A stretch of 64,000 nucleotides of DNA, from the NCBI GenBank assembly GCA_902496115.1, contig CABUZK010000006.1, forward strand, positions 10,373-74,372, read 5' to 3'. A program made the translations under genes and the position numbers. Below, piece after piece: positions 8,549-18,310 of the stretch. Each line of letters starts with the position of its first letter. Position 1 is the stretch's first letter. Origin of the DNA: an uncultured Collinsella sp. Lineage in GTDB: Bacteria; Actinomycetota; Coriobacteriia; Coriobacteriales; Coriobacteriaceae. A model generated the notes under the pieces. That model was not told the DNA's origin. It saw only the letters and a program-made list of their open reading frames with translations, and did no database searches.

Positions 8549-10573
8549 TTAGCGTCGACGCTTCCAGATAATGCCGAGCATGATGACGATGATGCCGCCG
8601 ATAAGGCACGCGCCAACTACTGCCAGCGTGCGGTCTCCCGTTGTGGCAAGCTTACCGGTCGTCTTCTTGGTGATGACCTTCGTGGCCGTCGTGTCCGTCT
8701 TAGGCGAGGGCTTAGGCGTCGGGGCCGGTGTGGGCGTGGGGTCCACGGCAGCGGAGCCAAAGCTGATGGTGCCCGCGAGCGAGGCCATCTTGCTCTCCCA
8801 GCTGTCCTGCCCGATCAGTGCCCTCAGCGCCGCCTCGCACGTGCCCCACTCGGTGTACTTGGTGGCGTGTGCAAAGGTGGGAAAATCGGTCGTGTTGGTA
8901 ATGATGTAGTTGTTGGTGGCGACGGTATAGGTCTTGGCGGGGTCGAGCGTGCTGCCGTCTTTGGTGAGTGTGGCACTCACAATGCGCTTGCCTTCGGGCT
9001 GCGTCCAATCAATCGTCACGTTGATGCCGCCAAAGGAGAGAACGCTGCCAGAGTCATCGCGCCACTTGTACTTGTCTTGCGCCTCCTGCTCGGTATGGCC
9101 GACTGCCACATAAGCCTGCTGAAGCTCGTAGCTGTCATTGCAATCGTCGCTGATTTGTAGCGAGTGCTCGAGCGCTGCGAGGAAGTCCGCGCCGGTCATG
9201 GTCCAGGTCTCCACGGTGTTGCCGTAGGGCGAGATGGCGATGACGTTGCCGGCGGTCACGTTGCCCGCCGCGATGCCGCCGCGGATGCCGCCAGCGTTTT
9301 CGATAGCGAGGTCCGCGCCCGTCAGGGCAAGATAGGAGCCGCAAATCACGTGGCCGATGGTCTGGGCCTTGGTGGTGTCGCCCTCATTGCTGGGGCGGAA
9401 ATCGGTGGTGCGCACCATTTCCCAGCCATGCGTGCCTGCGGCGTCCTCGCCGTAGAAATAGTTGGTGGTGGATGTGCCGAGCACCTTGTTCGATTCGTTT
9501 TCAAAGTCCTCGTCGAGCGGCTTGATCTTGTTGCGGACGGCTTCAAGGCGGCTTTGGTAGTCGGAGCCCTTGTCGGGGTCTGCCAAAAGGTCGTTGACGT
9601 TCTTGGCGGTGTAGAGCTTCTCGTTGCTGCCGTCTGCAGGGACCGTGACCGTGTCATCGTCGGTCGTCTCGGTGCCATTCGTGTCGTATTTGTACGGAAT
9701 GGAAAGCAGTCCTACCTCGGCAAAGGCACTGCCCGCCTCGACAACGTGGATTGTCTTGCCGTCGGCTCCCGTCACCTTCTCGTTAAGGTTGATGTGCTCG
9801 TGGCCTGCGATAAGGGCATCGACGCCACGGAGTCGCGTGGCAAAGGTCTTGGCGTCGAGCGTGTGCGCGATGCACACAACAACATCGCAGCCCTCCTTGC
9901 GCAGCTGCTCTGCCTCGGCATTGATGGCGTTCGCGGCACTCGAGAACGACGTACCCGCGACCAGGTTCGCGCGCAGCGAGGATTCCAGCGACTCATCCAT
10001 GGCACCCACGACGCCGACCTTGATTTTTTAGTCGAATGTGGATTGATCCTCGCTATCCTCCCAGGTGCGATCGAGCGTCTTCGTGATGCTCGAGCTCCAT
10101 ACGCCGCTCGTAGACTTCGCGTTCGCGCAGAGCATGGCGAAGGGCGTGCCGGTGGTGCTGTAGCCGGTCATGGCGCGGAGTTTGTCCGCGCCGTAGCTCC
10201 AGTCGTGGTTGCCTGGCGTGGTCGCGTCGTAGCCGTCGGCGTAGAAGGTGTCCATGAGCTCGGCGATGCTCTTGCCCTCGCTCATGGTGGCGAAGGACTG
10301 TCCGTGGAAGGTGTCGCCCGCATCGAGCAAAAGATCGGGGGCGCTGTTTTGGGCGCTATAGAGAACCGCCAGTCCGTCAAAGCCCACAGTGCCGGTGCCC
10401 TTGCTTGCGTTGTAGCTGTACTTGTAGCTGCCGTGGATATCGTTGGTGTGCATGACGGCCACGGAGCCGTCAATAGCGGCGGGCAGGTTTCCCGCGAAAG
10501 CGAGGCTTGGGATGCCTGCGAGCGCGCCGGCAAACAACGCGGCGGCCAACGCAAAGCGGGGGAGTCTTTTCAT
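8549..10573 (-). pseudogene. Sortase-anchored 5'-nucleotidase/phosphoesterase, interrupted by an in-frame TAA
   Basis: The full reading frame would encode about 674 residues: a signal peptide (MKRLPRFALAAALFAGALAG), a metallophosphatase domain with HTNDIHG and GNHDWSYG, a C-terminal 5'-nucleotidase domain (residues about 320-560), a Pro/Thr-rich spacer and a cell-wall sorting signal LATTGD-hydrophobic-KRRR. A TAA at 10028-10030 splits it after residue 181. The downstream part continues in the same frame as KIKVGVVGAMDES. The break separates the metal-binding motifs from GHEH, so neither piece should be active alone. A recent nonsense mutation, a sequencing error in an A-run, or readthrough are the options. 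Confidence 0.8.
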
Positions 10574-10637
10574 GGCAGTTTCCTTAGTCCTTAGCCAGAA
10601 TGTCTGGTTGAATATCGGATTATCGACATAATATGCG

Positions 10638-10677
10638 AAAACCGCCGCAAGGGCGTCTGTCCCTTTGCGGCGGTTTT
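10638..10677. repeat. REP-like palindrome, family A copy 3 (variant)
   Basis: AAAACCGCCGCAAGGG and CCCTTTGCGGCGGTTTT around CGTCTGT. The arms differ from other copies by matched changes (CACCAC to CGCCGC on both sides), so base pairing is kept while sequence drifts. Confidence 0.8.
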
Positions 10678-10692
10678 GACGTTTGCGCAGAT

Positions 10693-10733
10693 AAAACCCA
10701 CCAAAATAAACCTGTCCCTTTTTGGCAGGTTTT
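10693..10733. repeat. REP-like palindrome, family B copy 1
   Basis: AAAACCCACCAAAATAAA, core CCTGTCCC, then TTTTTGGCAGGTTTT. The TTA of its right end is the stop codon of the minus-strand ABC ATPase gene (10732-10734). Other copies are at 37040 (opposite orientation) and 38993. Confidence 0.85.
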
Positions 10734-11526
10734 AGCTCAGCAGCATGCGGTCGTTGGCGAGCTCGCCTCCCGAGACCTCCTCGAACTTCTGCAGCAGGTC
10801 GGCTACGGTGAGCGACTTCTTCTCATCGCCCGCCACGTCGTAGATCACGTGGCCTTCGTGCATCATGATCAGACGGTTGCCCAGACGGATGGCGTCGTTC
10901 ATGTTGTGCGTGACCATGAGCGTGGTCAGGTGGTTCTCGTCGACGATCTCCTCGGTCAGGTTAAGCACCTTAGAGGCCGTCTTGGGGTCGAGGGCCGCGG
11001 TGTGCTCGTCGAGCAGCAGCAGGCGCGGCCTGGTGAGCGTGGCCATCAGCAGGGTGAGTGCCTGGCGCTGGCCACCCGAGAGCAGGCCGACCTTGGCGTT
11101 GAGACGCGTGTCCAGACCAAGGTCCAGGCGCTTGAGCAGCTCGACGTACTCATCTTTCTCGGCCTTGGTGACGCCCCACGAAAGGCCGCGACGCTGGCCG
11201 CGACGCTTGGCGAGGGCCAGGTTCTCGGCGATCTGCATGTCGGCAGCGGTACCGCGCATGGGGTCCTGAAACACGCGGCCCAGGTACTTGGCGCGCTGCG
11301 ACTCGCTCAGGCGCGAGATGTCGGTGCCGTCGAGCTCAATAACGCCCGAATCGAGCGGGTACACGCCGGCGATCATGTTGAGCAGCGTGGACTTGCCGGC
11401 GCCGTTGCCGCCGATCACGGTTACAAAGTCGCCGTCATTCAGGGTGAGGTCGACGCCGGTGAGCGCGCGCTTCTCGGTGACGGTGCCCTTGTTAAAGGTC
11501 TTCTTGACGTGCGAGAGCTTAAGCAT
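10732..11526 (-). CDS. ABC transporter ATP-binding protein (TrpZ-type)
   Basis: Powers uptake with the permease and binding protein encoded upstream. The 264-residue protein has Walker A GGNGAGKS (about residues 40-47), signature LSGGQRQ, Walker B LLLLDEH and the H-loop VTHN. I start it at the ATG at 11526 (MLKLSHVKKTF); an upstream extension lacks family similarity. It overlaps the permease gene by 8 bp. Confidence 0.9.
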   Translation of the reverse strand: MLKLSHVKKTFNKGTVTEKRALTGVDLTLNDGDFVTVIGGNGAGKSTLLNMIAGVYPLDSGVIELDGTDISRLSESQRAKYLGRVFQDPMRGTAADMQIAENLALAKRRGQRRGLSWGVTKAEKDEYVELLKRLDLGLDTRLNAKVGLLSGGQRQALTLLMATLTRPRLLLLDEHTAALDPKTASKVLNLTEEIVDENHLTTLMVTHNMNDAIRLGNRLIMMHEGHVIYDVAGDEKKSLTVADLLQKFEEVSGGELANDRMLLS

Positions 11527-12442
11527 CTGCCTCATCCCCCTTCGTGTAGGAGCTGCGGAGCTTATAGCGCTCCCAAACCACGGGCACGCACAGGGCCACA
11601 GCGACAATCACGGCGGAGAGCAGCTTCATGTCGTTGGCGTCCATGCCCAGCTGCAGCACGATGGCGCGGATAAGGAAGTACACCACGGAGCCAAAGACGG
11701 CGGAGGCAAGACGGACGCTAAACTGCGTGAGGCCGCCGGGCAGCAGACGGCCGAGCACCTCGCCGATAACAATGGCGGCAAGACCGATAACGATGGCACC
11801 GGTGCCCATACCAATGTCGGCATACTTTTGGCTCTGGCAGATGAGCGCGCCCGAAAGGCCGATGAGGGCGTTGGAGAGCACGAGGGCGATCATCTTGGTG
11901 GAGTTGGTGTTGACGCCCAGAGCGCGGATCATGTACTCGTTGTTGCCGGTGGCTCGCAGCGCCGAGCCGATCTCGGTGCCAAAGAACCAATACAGGATGG
12001 CAACGATAGCCACGGCGAGCAGGATGCCCAAGATGATGGCAACGGTGGACTGCGGCAGACCGGTCATATTGCTGACGGCCGAGAACACGGTGCCTTTGGC
12101 AAGAATGGGCGTATTGGACTTGCCCATGATGCGCAGGTTGATGGACCACAGGCTGATCTGGGTGAGGATTCCGGCGAGGATCGCAGGAATCTCAAAGACG
12201 GTGGTCAAAATGCCCGTGACAGCGCCCGCGATGGCGCCGGCGCACATACCGGCCAGCACGGCGAACAGCGGGTCGACGTTGTTATTGACGATGAGCACAG
12301 CGCAGACGCAGCCGCCGAGGGCAAAGCTGCCGTCGCAGGTCATATCGGGAATGTCGAGCAGGCGGAACGTGATAAACACGCCAAGCACCATAATGCCCCA
12401 GAGGACGCCCTGCGAAACGGCGCCCTGCAATGCAATGAGCAT
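11519..12442 (-). CDS. ABC transporter permease (TrpY-type)
   Basis: A 307-residue integral membrane protein with about eight hydrophobic segments. Its arrangement and motifs (LLDIPDMTCDGSFALGG at the start, TGNNEYMIRALGVNT in the middle) match permeases of the TrpXYZ/BMP-like importer family. It forms the channel for the ligand bound by the lipoprotein at 12646. The substrate (tryptophan, another amino acid or a small aromatic) cannot be read from sequence. Confidence 0.88.
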   Translation of the reverse strand: MLIALQGAVSQGVLWGIMVLGVFITFRLLDIPDMTCDGSFALGGCVCAVLIVNNNVDPLFAVLAGMCAGAIAGAVTGILTTVFEIPAILAGILTQISLWSINLRIMGKSNTPILAKGTVFSAVSNMTGLPQSTVAIILGILLAVAIVAILYWFFGTEIGSALRATGNNEYMIRALGVNTNSTKMIALVLSNALIGLSGALICQSQKYADIGMGTGAIVIGLAAIVIGEVLGRLLPGGLTQFSVRLASAVFGSVVYFLIRAIVLQLGMDANDMKLLSAVIVAVALCVPVVWERYKLRSSYTKGDEADA

Positions 12443-12546
12443 GCTTCATACCTCCTAGGATAGGGTGGACACGTGATTCACCATAATAGCGGTAACAATG
12501 CATAGAAGAGTTACGGACAGACGTTTTGTTTTACCTGAAACAAGCA

Positions 12547-12575
12547 GGGCGGACGCCGGTCTACAGCGCCCGCCC
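12547..12575 (-). terminator. Attenuator-like hairpin between binding-protein and permease genes
   Basis: GGGCGGACGC pairs with GCGCCCGCCC with one mismatch. It lies in the 203-bp gap between the binding-protein gene and the permease gene. Read on the minus strand it is followed by a T-containing stretch. Partial termination here would give excess binding protein, a common ABC operon arrangement. Confidence 0.5.
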
Positions 12576-12645
12576 CTGTGGCTCAGATATTGAATAACGC
12601 GGCTAAAGCGCGAGCACGGGCTCTAGACGCATGCCGCGTATGGCA

Positions 12646-13626
12646 TTACGCGTCCAGGGCGGAAAGGTCGATGCCCAGGGCCTCGGCCATTTCGTCGTTC
12701 TTGACGACGACCAGGTCCTTGCTCGAGAGGTGCTTGATCGGCATATCCTCGGGCTTGGCCTCGCCCTTCAGGATCTTAACGGCCATCTCGCCCGCGGCGT
12801 AGCCCAGGTCCTCATAGTTGATGGAGAGGGTGAACAGGCCGCCGGCCATGCACATACCCTCCTCGCCAGTCACGAAGGGAAGCTTGTTTTCCTTGCAGAT
12901 CTGGCCGACCTGCGAGGCACCCGCGGCGATGGTGTTGTCGGTGGGGGAGTACAGCGCGTCGACCTTGCCCACGGCAGACTCGACGACGGACTGAATCTCG
13001 TTGGAGCTCGAGACGGTGAAGTCAGTGTACTCGAGGCCCAGCTTGTCGAGCTCCTTCTTGGCGGCCTTGATCTGGACGTCGGAGTTGGACTCGGCGGTGC
13101 AGTAGAGCAGGCCGACCTTTTTAACGTCGGGCAGGACCTTCTGCATCATCTCGAGCTGCTCGGCGACCGGGGTGAGGTCGGAAGCGCCCGTGACGTTGGT
13201 GCCGGGCTTGTCGTTGTCCTGGACCAGGCCGGAGGCGGCGTAGTCGGTGATGGCGCAGCCCACGATGGGGATATCGGCCGTGGCGCCGGCGGCAGCCTGC
13301 GCGGCGGGCGTGGCGATGGCATAAATCAGGTTGACGTTGTCGCCCACAAACTTGTCGGCAATGGACTTACACGTGGACTGGTCGCCCTGGGCGCTCTTTA
13401 GATCAATTTTGGCTTTAAGACCGCTTTTCTTGATGGCCTTAGTAAAACCTTCATAGGAGGCATCAAGCGCGGGGTGCTCGGTGAGCTTTAGAACGCCGAT
13501 GGTGTAGTCGGAACCGGCGGCAGCGGAGCCGGAACCAGAGTTGCCGCCGCATCCGGCGAGCGGAGCGAGCGCGAGCAGGCCGGCGGAGACCAGAAGGCTC
13601 CTGCGGCTGATGGTGATGTCCTTCAT
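12646..13626 (-). CDS. ABC transporter substrate-binding lipoprotein (TrpX-type)
   Basis: A 326-residue lipoprotein that captures ligand outside the membrane. The start MKDITISRRSLLVSAGLLALAP has a twin-arginine-like SRRSLL and a lipobox LAGC, with Cys about residue 27. The mature part matches the ABC-sub-bind family, with AAAGATADIPIVGCAITD and GEEGMCMAGG. It is the first gene of the importer operon. I saw no T-box in the 160 bp upstream. Confidence 0.88.
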   Translation of the reverse strand: MKDITISRRSLLVSAGLLALAPLAGCGGNSGSGSAAAGSDYTIGVLKLTEHPALDASYEGFTKAIKKSGLKAKIDLKSAQGDQSTCKSIADKFVGDNVNLIYAIATPAAQAAAGATADIPIVGCAITDYAASGLVQDNDKPGTNVTGASDLTPVAEQLEMMQKVLPDVKKVGLLYCTAESNSDVQIKAAKKELDKLGLEYTDFTVSSSNEIQSVVESAVGKVDALYSPTDNTIAAGASQVGQICKENKLPFVTGEEGMCMAGGLFTLSINYEDLGYAAGEMAVKILKGEAKPEDMPIKHLSSKDLVVVKNDEMAEALGIDLSALDA

Positions 13627-13786
13627 GTCATTACCCCCAGTATAAAAATGGCTGGAAACACTGCACTGGGACAAAGTGCAAGTGGAACTATAGTAGCGCT
13701 GATGTCCATTTTTACAACAGCCTGGCGGGTTTTTTAATACAGAATCGGATGGGCGGTACGGGTAGTCGAATGGGCGGCGGAGGGCC

Positions 13787-14572
13787 TTATGCGGCGGAGG
13801 AGGCGTCGTCCTCGTCTAGGGCGGCGAAGAGCTTCTTGCCGTCGAGGAGACGTGTGGTGACGTTTCTCATTCGGCCAATCTCTACAGTACGCAACGTGTC
13901 ATCGGCGCCTCGGGCGTCGTAGACCGTTCCCAGCAGATACGAGATGCCGTCTCGTTGCTTGATGGCAAAGGGACGGAGTGTCATCCGTGCTGCTTCGGTT
14001 TCGCCACGTGTCGTGACGCTCGAAATATCAAAACTCACCGTGGTTCCGTGGTCGATGGCCTGCTCGACGAGCTCGCACGTGTCGATGCGCTTGATGGGCG
14101 TGCGTGTTGCCTTGGTAGCCTTGCTGCCTGCGCTTGGAGCGGGTTCGGGTGTATCGAGGTAGCCGCGAACGTCGGCACTCGCCATGGCAACTAAGTGCTG
14201 CGCCATACTCTTGCGGATAGCGATAGGCGTGGAGCGGTTGCGCATGACCATACCGTGGAGCCGGATGATCTCTTCATCGGTGAGCGGGCGGGTAAGAAGT
14301 TTGTAGCCCACGCCGCGTTTGTACTCAATTTCGTATCCGGCATGGCGAAGCGCGGAGATGGCGGTGTAGATGCTGCGCCGCGCCGCCGAGATGGGCATGC
14401 GGGCGTGGTCGTCGGGATGGGCGAGGCGCCGGATCAACTCATCGGAAAGCATGGCCTTGTCCTCGCCGGTGTTTTCGCTTAATAGTTGCAGGATGCGAAC
14501 GGCGCGATAGGCTGCCATCGAGGCGGCGCCTCTAGTCGTGGTGTCGTAGGTTTCAACAGCGGCTTCGGTCAT
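13787..14572 (-). CDS. WYL-like transcriptional regulator
   Basis: A 261-residue protein with an N-terminal winged-helix region (AAYRAVRILQLLSENTG, then SIYTAISALRHAGYEIEY) and a C-terminal part like a WYL ligand-sensing domain (FAIKQRDGISYLLGTVYDARG). The ATG at 14572 is preferred over a GTG at 14581 because AAAGGAC is well spaced for it. It sits alone between the importer and asnS, and its target is unknown. Confidence 0.7.
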   Translation of the reverse strand: MTEAAVETYDTTTRGAASMAAYRAVRILQLLSENTGEDKAMLSDELIRRLAHPDDHARMPISAARRSIYTAISALRHAGYEIEYKRGVGYKLLTRPLTDEEIIRLHGMVMRNRSTPIAIRKSMAQHLVAMASADVRGYLDTPEPAPSAGSKATKATRTPIKRIDTCELVEQAIDHGTTVSFDISSVTTRGETEAARMTLRPFAIKQRDGISYLLGTVYDARGADDTLRTVEIGRMRNVTTRLLDGKKLFAALDEDDASSAA

Positions 14573-14748
14573 GGTACCCACGTCCTTTCCGTTTTGGGTG
14601 GCGACGGTATGGAGCCTAGGACGTGGGGCTTTCCCAGGGGTGCAGGGCGCTCTGGGCGGTCGGTAGTCGTCGGCAAACGGCGGGTCGAGTTTTCAACAGC
14701 CCTGGTCAACTGACCAAAAACTTGCCAAAAGCTTGACGGATGCTGTTG

Positions 14749-14784
14749 AAAAAAGCGTCTCTCGACCGATGTCGAGAGACGCTT
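14749..14784 (-). terminator. Intrinsic terminator of asnS
   Basis: Perfect 14-bp stem AAGCGTCTCTCGAC/GTCGAGAGACGCTT. Read on the minus strand it is followed by a run of six T. Confidence 0.9.
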
Positions 14785-14830
14785 ATGCGATGAGCGTTGG
14801 CGTGTGGCGACGCGAGCTAGCGTCCGACGA

Positions 14831-16234
14831 TTAGAAGTCGGCGTTGCCCACGGTGCGCGGGTGCGGCAGGACGTCGCGGATGTTGCCCACGCCGGTCAGA
14901 TACATGACCAAGCGCTCGAAGCCCAGACCGTAGCCGGCGTGCTTGCAGGAACCGTAGCGGCGCAGGTCAAGGTAGTACTTGTACTGCTCGGGATTCATGC
15001 CCAGGTCCTTGATGCGGGCCTCGAGCAGATCCAGGCGCTCCTCGCGCTGGGAGCCGCCGATAATCTCGCCGATACCGGGAACCAGGCAGTCGGCGGCGGC
15101 GACGGTCTTGCCGTCCTCGTTCATGCGCATGTAGAACGCCTTGATCTCGGCCGGGTAGTCGGTCACGAAGGTCGGGCGCTTAAAGTGCTCCTCGGTCAGG
15201 AAGCGCTCGTGCTCGGTCTGCAGGTCGATGCCCCAGCTGACGGGGTAATCAAACTGGTGGCCAGCAGCGACTGCCTGCTCCAGGATCTCGACGGCCTCGG
15301 TGTAGGTGACGCGGGCGAAGTCGGAGTTGGCGACATGGTCCAGGCGCTCGAGCAGACCCTTGTCCACAAACTTGTTGAGCATATTGAGCTCGTCGGGGCA
15401 GGTGGCCATAACGTCCTTGAGGACGTACTTGAGCATGGCCTCGGCGTTGTCCATGTAGTCGTTGAGGTCGGCGAAGGCCATCTCGGGCTCGATCATCCAA
15501 AACTCGGCGGCGTGGCGCGTGGTGTTGGAGTTCTCGGCACGGAAGGTGGGGCCAAAGGTGTACACGTCGCCAAAGGCCATGGCAAAGTTCTCGGCATTGA
15601 GCTGGCCGGACACGGTGAGGCTTGCATGCTTGCCAAAGAAGTCCTGGCTCCAGTCGACCTCGCCGGACTCGGTGAGGGGCGGATTTTTGGGGTCGAGCGT
15701 GGTCACGCGGAACATCTCGCCGGCGCCCTCGCAGTCACTCGTGGTGATGATGGGGGTGTTGACGTAGACAAAGCCCTGCTCCTGGAAGAAGCGGTGGATG
15801 GCGGCAGCCGCGACAGAGCGGATGCGGAACACGGCGCGGAACAGGTTGGTGCGCGGGCGCAGGTGCTGCTGGGTGCGCAGGAACTCGACGGTTGCGCGCT
15901 TCTTCTGCAGCGGGTAATCCGGGGCGCTGACGCCCTCGACCTCGATGGAGGTGGCAGAAAGCTCGAAAGGCTGGGGCGCATCGGGGGTCAGCTTGACGAT
16001 GCCGGTGCAAATGAGGGCGGCCGAGACGTTTTGATGGGCGATCTCGTCGTAGTTGTCGAGTGCATCGCGGTTCATGACGACCTGTAGGTCGCGGAAGCAG
16101 CTGCCGTCGTTGAGCGTAACAAAGCCAAAGTTCTTCATGTCGCGGATGGACTTGACCCAGCCGGCGACGGTGACAGTCTGGCCGCCGAGCGACTCGGCAT
16201 CGGCGTAGAGCTGCGCGATTTTGGTGCGGTTCAC
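14831..16234 (-). CDS. asnS: Asparagine--tRNA ligase
   Basis: Charges tRNA-Asn with asparagine. The 467-residue class II synthetase has an N-terminal OB fold ([19 protein letters not shown]), motif 2 with [21 protein letters not shown] and motif 3 [10 protein letters not shown] near the end. I start it at the GTG at 16234, which has GGGAGG 4-5 bp upstream; longer starts run into AT-rich leader. A hairpin terminator follows. Confidence 0.95.
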   Translation of the reverse strand: MNRTKIAQLYADAESLGGQTVTVAGWVKSIRDMKNFGFVTLNDGSCFRDLQVVMNRDALDNYDEIAHQNVSAALICTGIVKLTPDAPQPFELSATSIEVEGVSAPDYPLQKKRATVEFLRTQQHLRPRTNLFRAVFRIRSVAAAAIHRFFQEQGFVYVNTPIITTSDCEGAGEMFRVTTLDPKNPPLTESGEVDWSQDFFGKHASLTVSGQLNAENFAMAFGDVYTFGPTFRAENSNTTRHAAEFWMIEPEMAFADLNDYMDNAEAMLKYVLKDVMATCPDELNMLNKFVDKGLLERLDHVANSDFARVTYTEAVEILEQAVAAGHQFDYPVSWGIDLQTEHERFLTEEHFKRPTFVTDYPAEIKAFYMRMNEDGKTVAAADCLVPGIGEIIGGSQREERLDLLEARIKDLGMNPEQYKYYLDLRRYGSCKHAGYGLGFERLVMYLTGVGNIRDVLPHPRTVGNADF

Positions 16235-16344
16235 GTATCCTCCCATAACGGTTGAATGATAGTTATCCATACAGTTCGATATTCTAGCAGCTCGGTTCAT
16301 TTGGGCTATACAGATAAGGCATTGGCGGGATGGTTTTTCAAACG

Positions 16345-16378
16345 AAAAGCGCCCGCGGCCAAATGGTCGCGGGCGCTT
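16345..16378 (-). terminator. Intrinsic terminator of the PTS IIA gene
   Basis: Stem AAGCGCCCGCGGCC/GGTCGCGGGCGCTT with T residues following on the minus strand, 38 bp past the stop. Confidence 0.85.
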
Positions 16379-16415
16379 GGCGTGTTGCCTTTTGGCTGTG
16401 TGGCGCGGGGCCTGG

Positions 16416-16979
16416 CTACTTGGTCTTGGCTACCAGCAGCGGGTCGCCAAGCTTGACGAGCGGGTTGCCGCCGATTAGCGTTCCGGACTCGCCGACATGG
16501 TCGATGCTCTTAAGACGATCGAGCTCGGAGACGATGACGGTCACGATATCCTCGTGGCCGGCGGCCTTGATGGCCTCGCGGTCGAAGCTGATGAGCGGCT
16601 GGCCTGCCTTGACCACATCGCCCATCTCGACAAAGCGGGCAAAACCCTTGCCGTTCATTTCCACGGTGCCCAGGCCAACATGGATGAACACGCGAAGACC
16701 GTCCTCGGTGATCATGCCAATGGAGTGGTTGGTGACGGTGGTAGCGCCGATGCGGCCGTTGGCGGGCGCATAGATGGTGCCGGTAATGGGCTCGATGCCA
16801 TAGCCCTGGCCAAGCATACCCGAGGCGATCGTCTCGTCGGGGACCTCGTTCAGGTTGACGAGCACGCCGTTGACGGGGGCATAGATGACGCCTTCGCGGG
16901 TGGCGAAGCTTGCTGCGGGCGGAACGGACGCCTCGCCCGTCGAGGTGAAGGTGGACTTAAGCGAATCGAGCAGACCCAT
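16416..16979 (-). CDS. PTS glucose-type IIA component (Crr-like)
   Basis: A 187-residue soluble phosphocarrier. It has the IIA-Glc core: [15 protein letters not shown], a first histidine in NHSIGM and the active-site histidine in [16 protein letters not shown]. It accepts phosphate from HPr and can serve a IIBC partner encoded elsewhere. The ATG at 16979 ([11 protein letters not shown]) fits the family. A LacI-type palindrome lies about 50 bp upstream, so sugar-responsive control is likely. Confidence 0.88.
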   Translation of the reverse strand: MGLLDSLKSTFTSTGEASVPPAASFATREGVIYAPVNGVLVNLNEVPDETIASGMLGQGYGIEPITGTIYAPANGRIGATTVTNHSIGMITEDGLRVFIHVGLGTVEMNGKGFARFVEMGDVVKAGQPLISFDREAIKAAGHEDIVTVIVSELDRLKSIDHVGESGTLIGGNPLVKLGDPLLVAKTK

Positions 16980-17026
16980 AGTTGCCTCCAACTTAAATTG
17001 GCGCATATCGCGCGTTTGGTTTGCCG

Positions 17027-17036
17027 GAAACGTTTC
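17027..17036. promoter_or_regulatory. LacI-family operator-like palindrome
   Basis: GAAACGTTTC, a perfect 10-bp palindrome with the central CG typical of LacI/PurR/CcpA-type sites, in the gap between the divergent PTS IIA and hydrolase genes. The full cre consensus is not met. Confidence 0.4.
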
Positions 17037-17176
17037 ATATGTGTTTCGCGGCTTGGTCAACGTCCCCTATTCTACGCTGCTCAGCGATGGTCCTGAGCTG
17101 GGATTATGTGATATATCAGTTGATGGGAAGCTTGTTGCTGAAGTGTTTCTGCGCCACGGGCTCAAGTGGGGTACGC

Positions 17177-17204
17177 TTGAAGACGAAAAACAAGGGCGCA
17201 TAAT
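17177..17204 (+). promoter_or_regulatory. Promoter of the alpha/beta hydrolase gene
   Basis: TTGAAG, 16-bp spacer, CATAAT, 20 bp before the ATG at 17224. Confidence 0.5.
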
Positions 17205-17223
17205 TTGCGCGAAGGGAGCACAT

Positions 17224-18126
17224 ATGATTGTCGAGAACCACGCGCTGTGGGGCGAGGAGCCGACCGAGGAATATCCAGCGACGTTTACGTATTTGGGTGC
17301 CGAGCCGCTCCCCGATAAACCGAATGGCCGCCGCCCTGCCGTGATTATCTGCGGCGGAGGTGCGTTTACGCATATCCCCCCGCATGAACAGGATCCCGTG
17401 GCGTTTGCGTTTTTGGATCACGGTTACCAGGCCTTTGTGCTCAACTATGTGACGAGTGGCACGGGTGACGTGAGCTTTCCGCACCCCCAGGCAGATCTTG
17501 CCAAGATGGTCGCCACGGTTCGTGCGAATGCCGACGAGTGGCATGTCGATCCCAAGCGCGTGTGCGTTGTGGGCTTTTCTGCGGGCGGTATGATCTGCGC
17601 CTCGCTGGCGACACAGTGGAAGACCGGTCCCTTCGCGGGCCTGGCAGGGGCGCGTCCGGACGACATTCGTCCCGATGCCGTGGTGCTGGGCTATCCGCTG
17701 CTCGACTTTGCCTATGTGCGCGACATGCAGACGCGCGATCCGCGCATTGACTTGCGTGTGCCCAAGACGGGCGGCAAGACGGGGCGCGATCTGCTCAACG
17801 ACTACCTGTCGATGGTGACGGGTGGCGAGGCAACTGACGAGCACCTGGCCGATATCTGCCCCTCCACACATGTTTCGCGCCAGATGCCGCCGACCTTTGT
17901 GTGGGGCGTGTCCGATGACAAGACGGCGCCGATCGCGCAGGTCTATCCGTTTGCGCAGCGCATGGCCGAGGAGGGCGTCGCATGCGAGATGCACGTCTTT
18001 GACCAGGGCGGCCACGGCCTTTCGCTCGGCAACGCCAACACTGCGGTCGACAACGAGGACAAGCAGGCGGCTGTCCGTCCTTGGATTCGCCTAGCCTTCC
18101 GCTTCCTGGAGCGCCACGGGTTTTAG
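17224..18126 (+). CDS. Alpha/beta hydrolase (esterase family)
   Basis: A 300-residue cytoplasmic hydrolase. It shows the oxyanion-hole GGGAF (about residues 44-48), the nucleophile elbow GFSAGG, an acidic residue in GVSDDKTAP and the catalytic His in QGGHGLS near the C-terminus. The form is that of acetyl-xylan esterase-like carboxylesterases. The natural ester is unknown. GAAGGGAG precedes the ATG, and the frame further upstream shows no protein-like sequence. Confidence 0.8.
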   Translation: MIVENHALWGEEPTEEYPATFTYLGAEPLPDKPNGRRPAVIICGGGAFTHIPPHEQDPVAFAFLDHGYQAFVLNYVTSGTGDVSFPHPQADLAKMVATVRANADEWHVDPKRVCVVGFSAGGMICASLATQWKTGPFAGLAGARPDDIRPDAVVLGYPLLDFAYVRDMQTRDPRIDLRVPKTGGKTGRDLLNDYLSMVTGGEATDEHLADICPSTHVSRQMPPTFVWGVSDDKTAPIAQVYPFAQRMAEEGVACEMHVFDQGGHGLSLGNANTAVDNEDKQAAVRPWIRLAFRFLERHGF

Positions 18127-18193
18127 TTACGGCGTTTTACCAAACCACGTAACCACTTGACGCTGCGAGCCCGCCAGGGCGGCAATCTGTTAA

Positions 18194-18223
18194 TTGAACG
18201 TCACTATGTGTTCGCGCTATCAT
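18194..18223 (+). promoter_or_regulatory. Promoter of feoAB fusion
   Basis: TTGAAC (18194-18199), 18-bp spacer, TATCAT (18218-18223). Two GGTTAGCCA repeats follow immediately. Confidence 0.55.
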
Positions 18224-18234
18224 GCGTGGTTAAA

Positions 18235-18261
18235 TGGTTAGCCATGGCAAACGGTTAGCCA
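18235..18261. promoter_or_regulatory. Tandem GGTTAGCCA repeats, possible iron-repressor site
   Basis: TGGTTAGCCA (18235-18244) and CGGTTAGCCA (18252-18261), 17 bp apart, just downstream of the feo -10 box. The half-site resembles the GGTTAG of DtxR/IdeR operators. A DtxR-type iron repressor is inferred. Confidence 0.45.
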
Positions 18262-18310
18262 AGATAAACAAAATGCAACGCCCTGTGGGCGCCGGGGGAG
18301 GAACGCGGAC

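Noticed and set aside
13627..13786. T-box or Trp-responsive leader before the TrpXYZ-type importer
   Set aside because: No T-box sequence (TGGnACCGCG) or specifier-like structure could be seen.
16885..17223. N-terminal extension of the alpha/beta hydrolase
   Set aside because: The extension overlaps the divergent PTS IIA gene and promoter region and shows no protein-like conservation; the ATG at 17224 has a ribosome-binding site.
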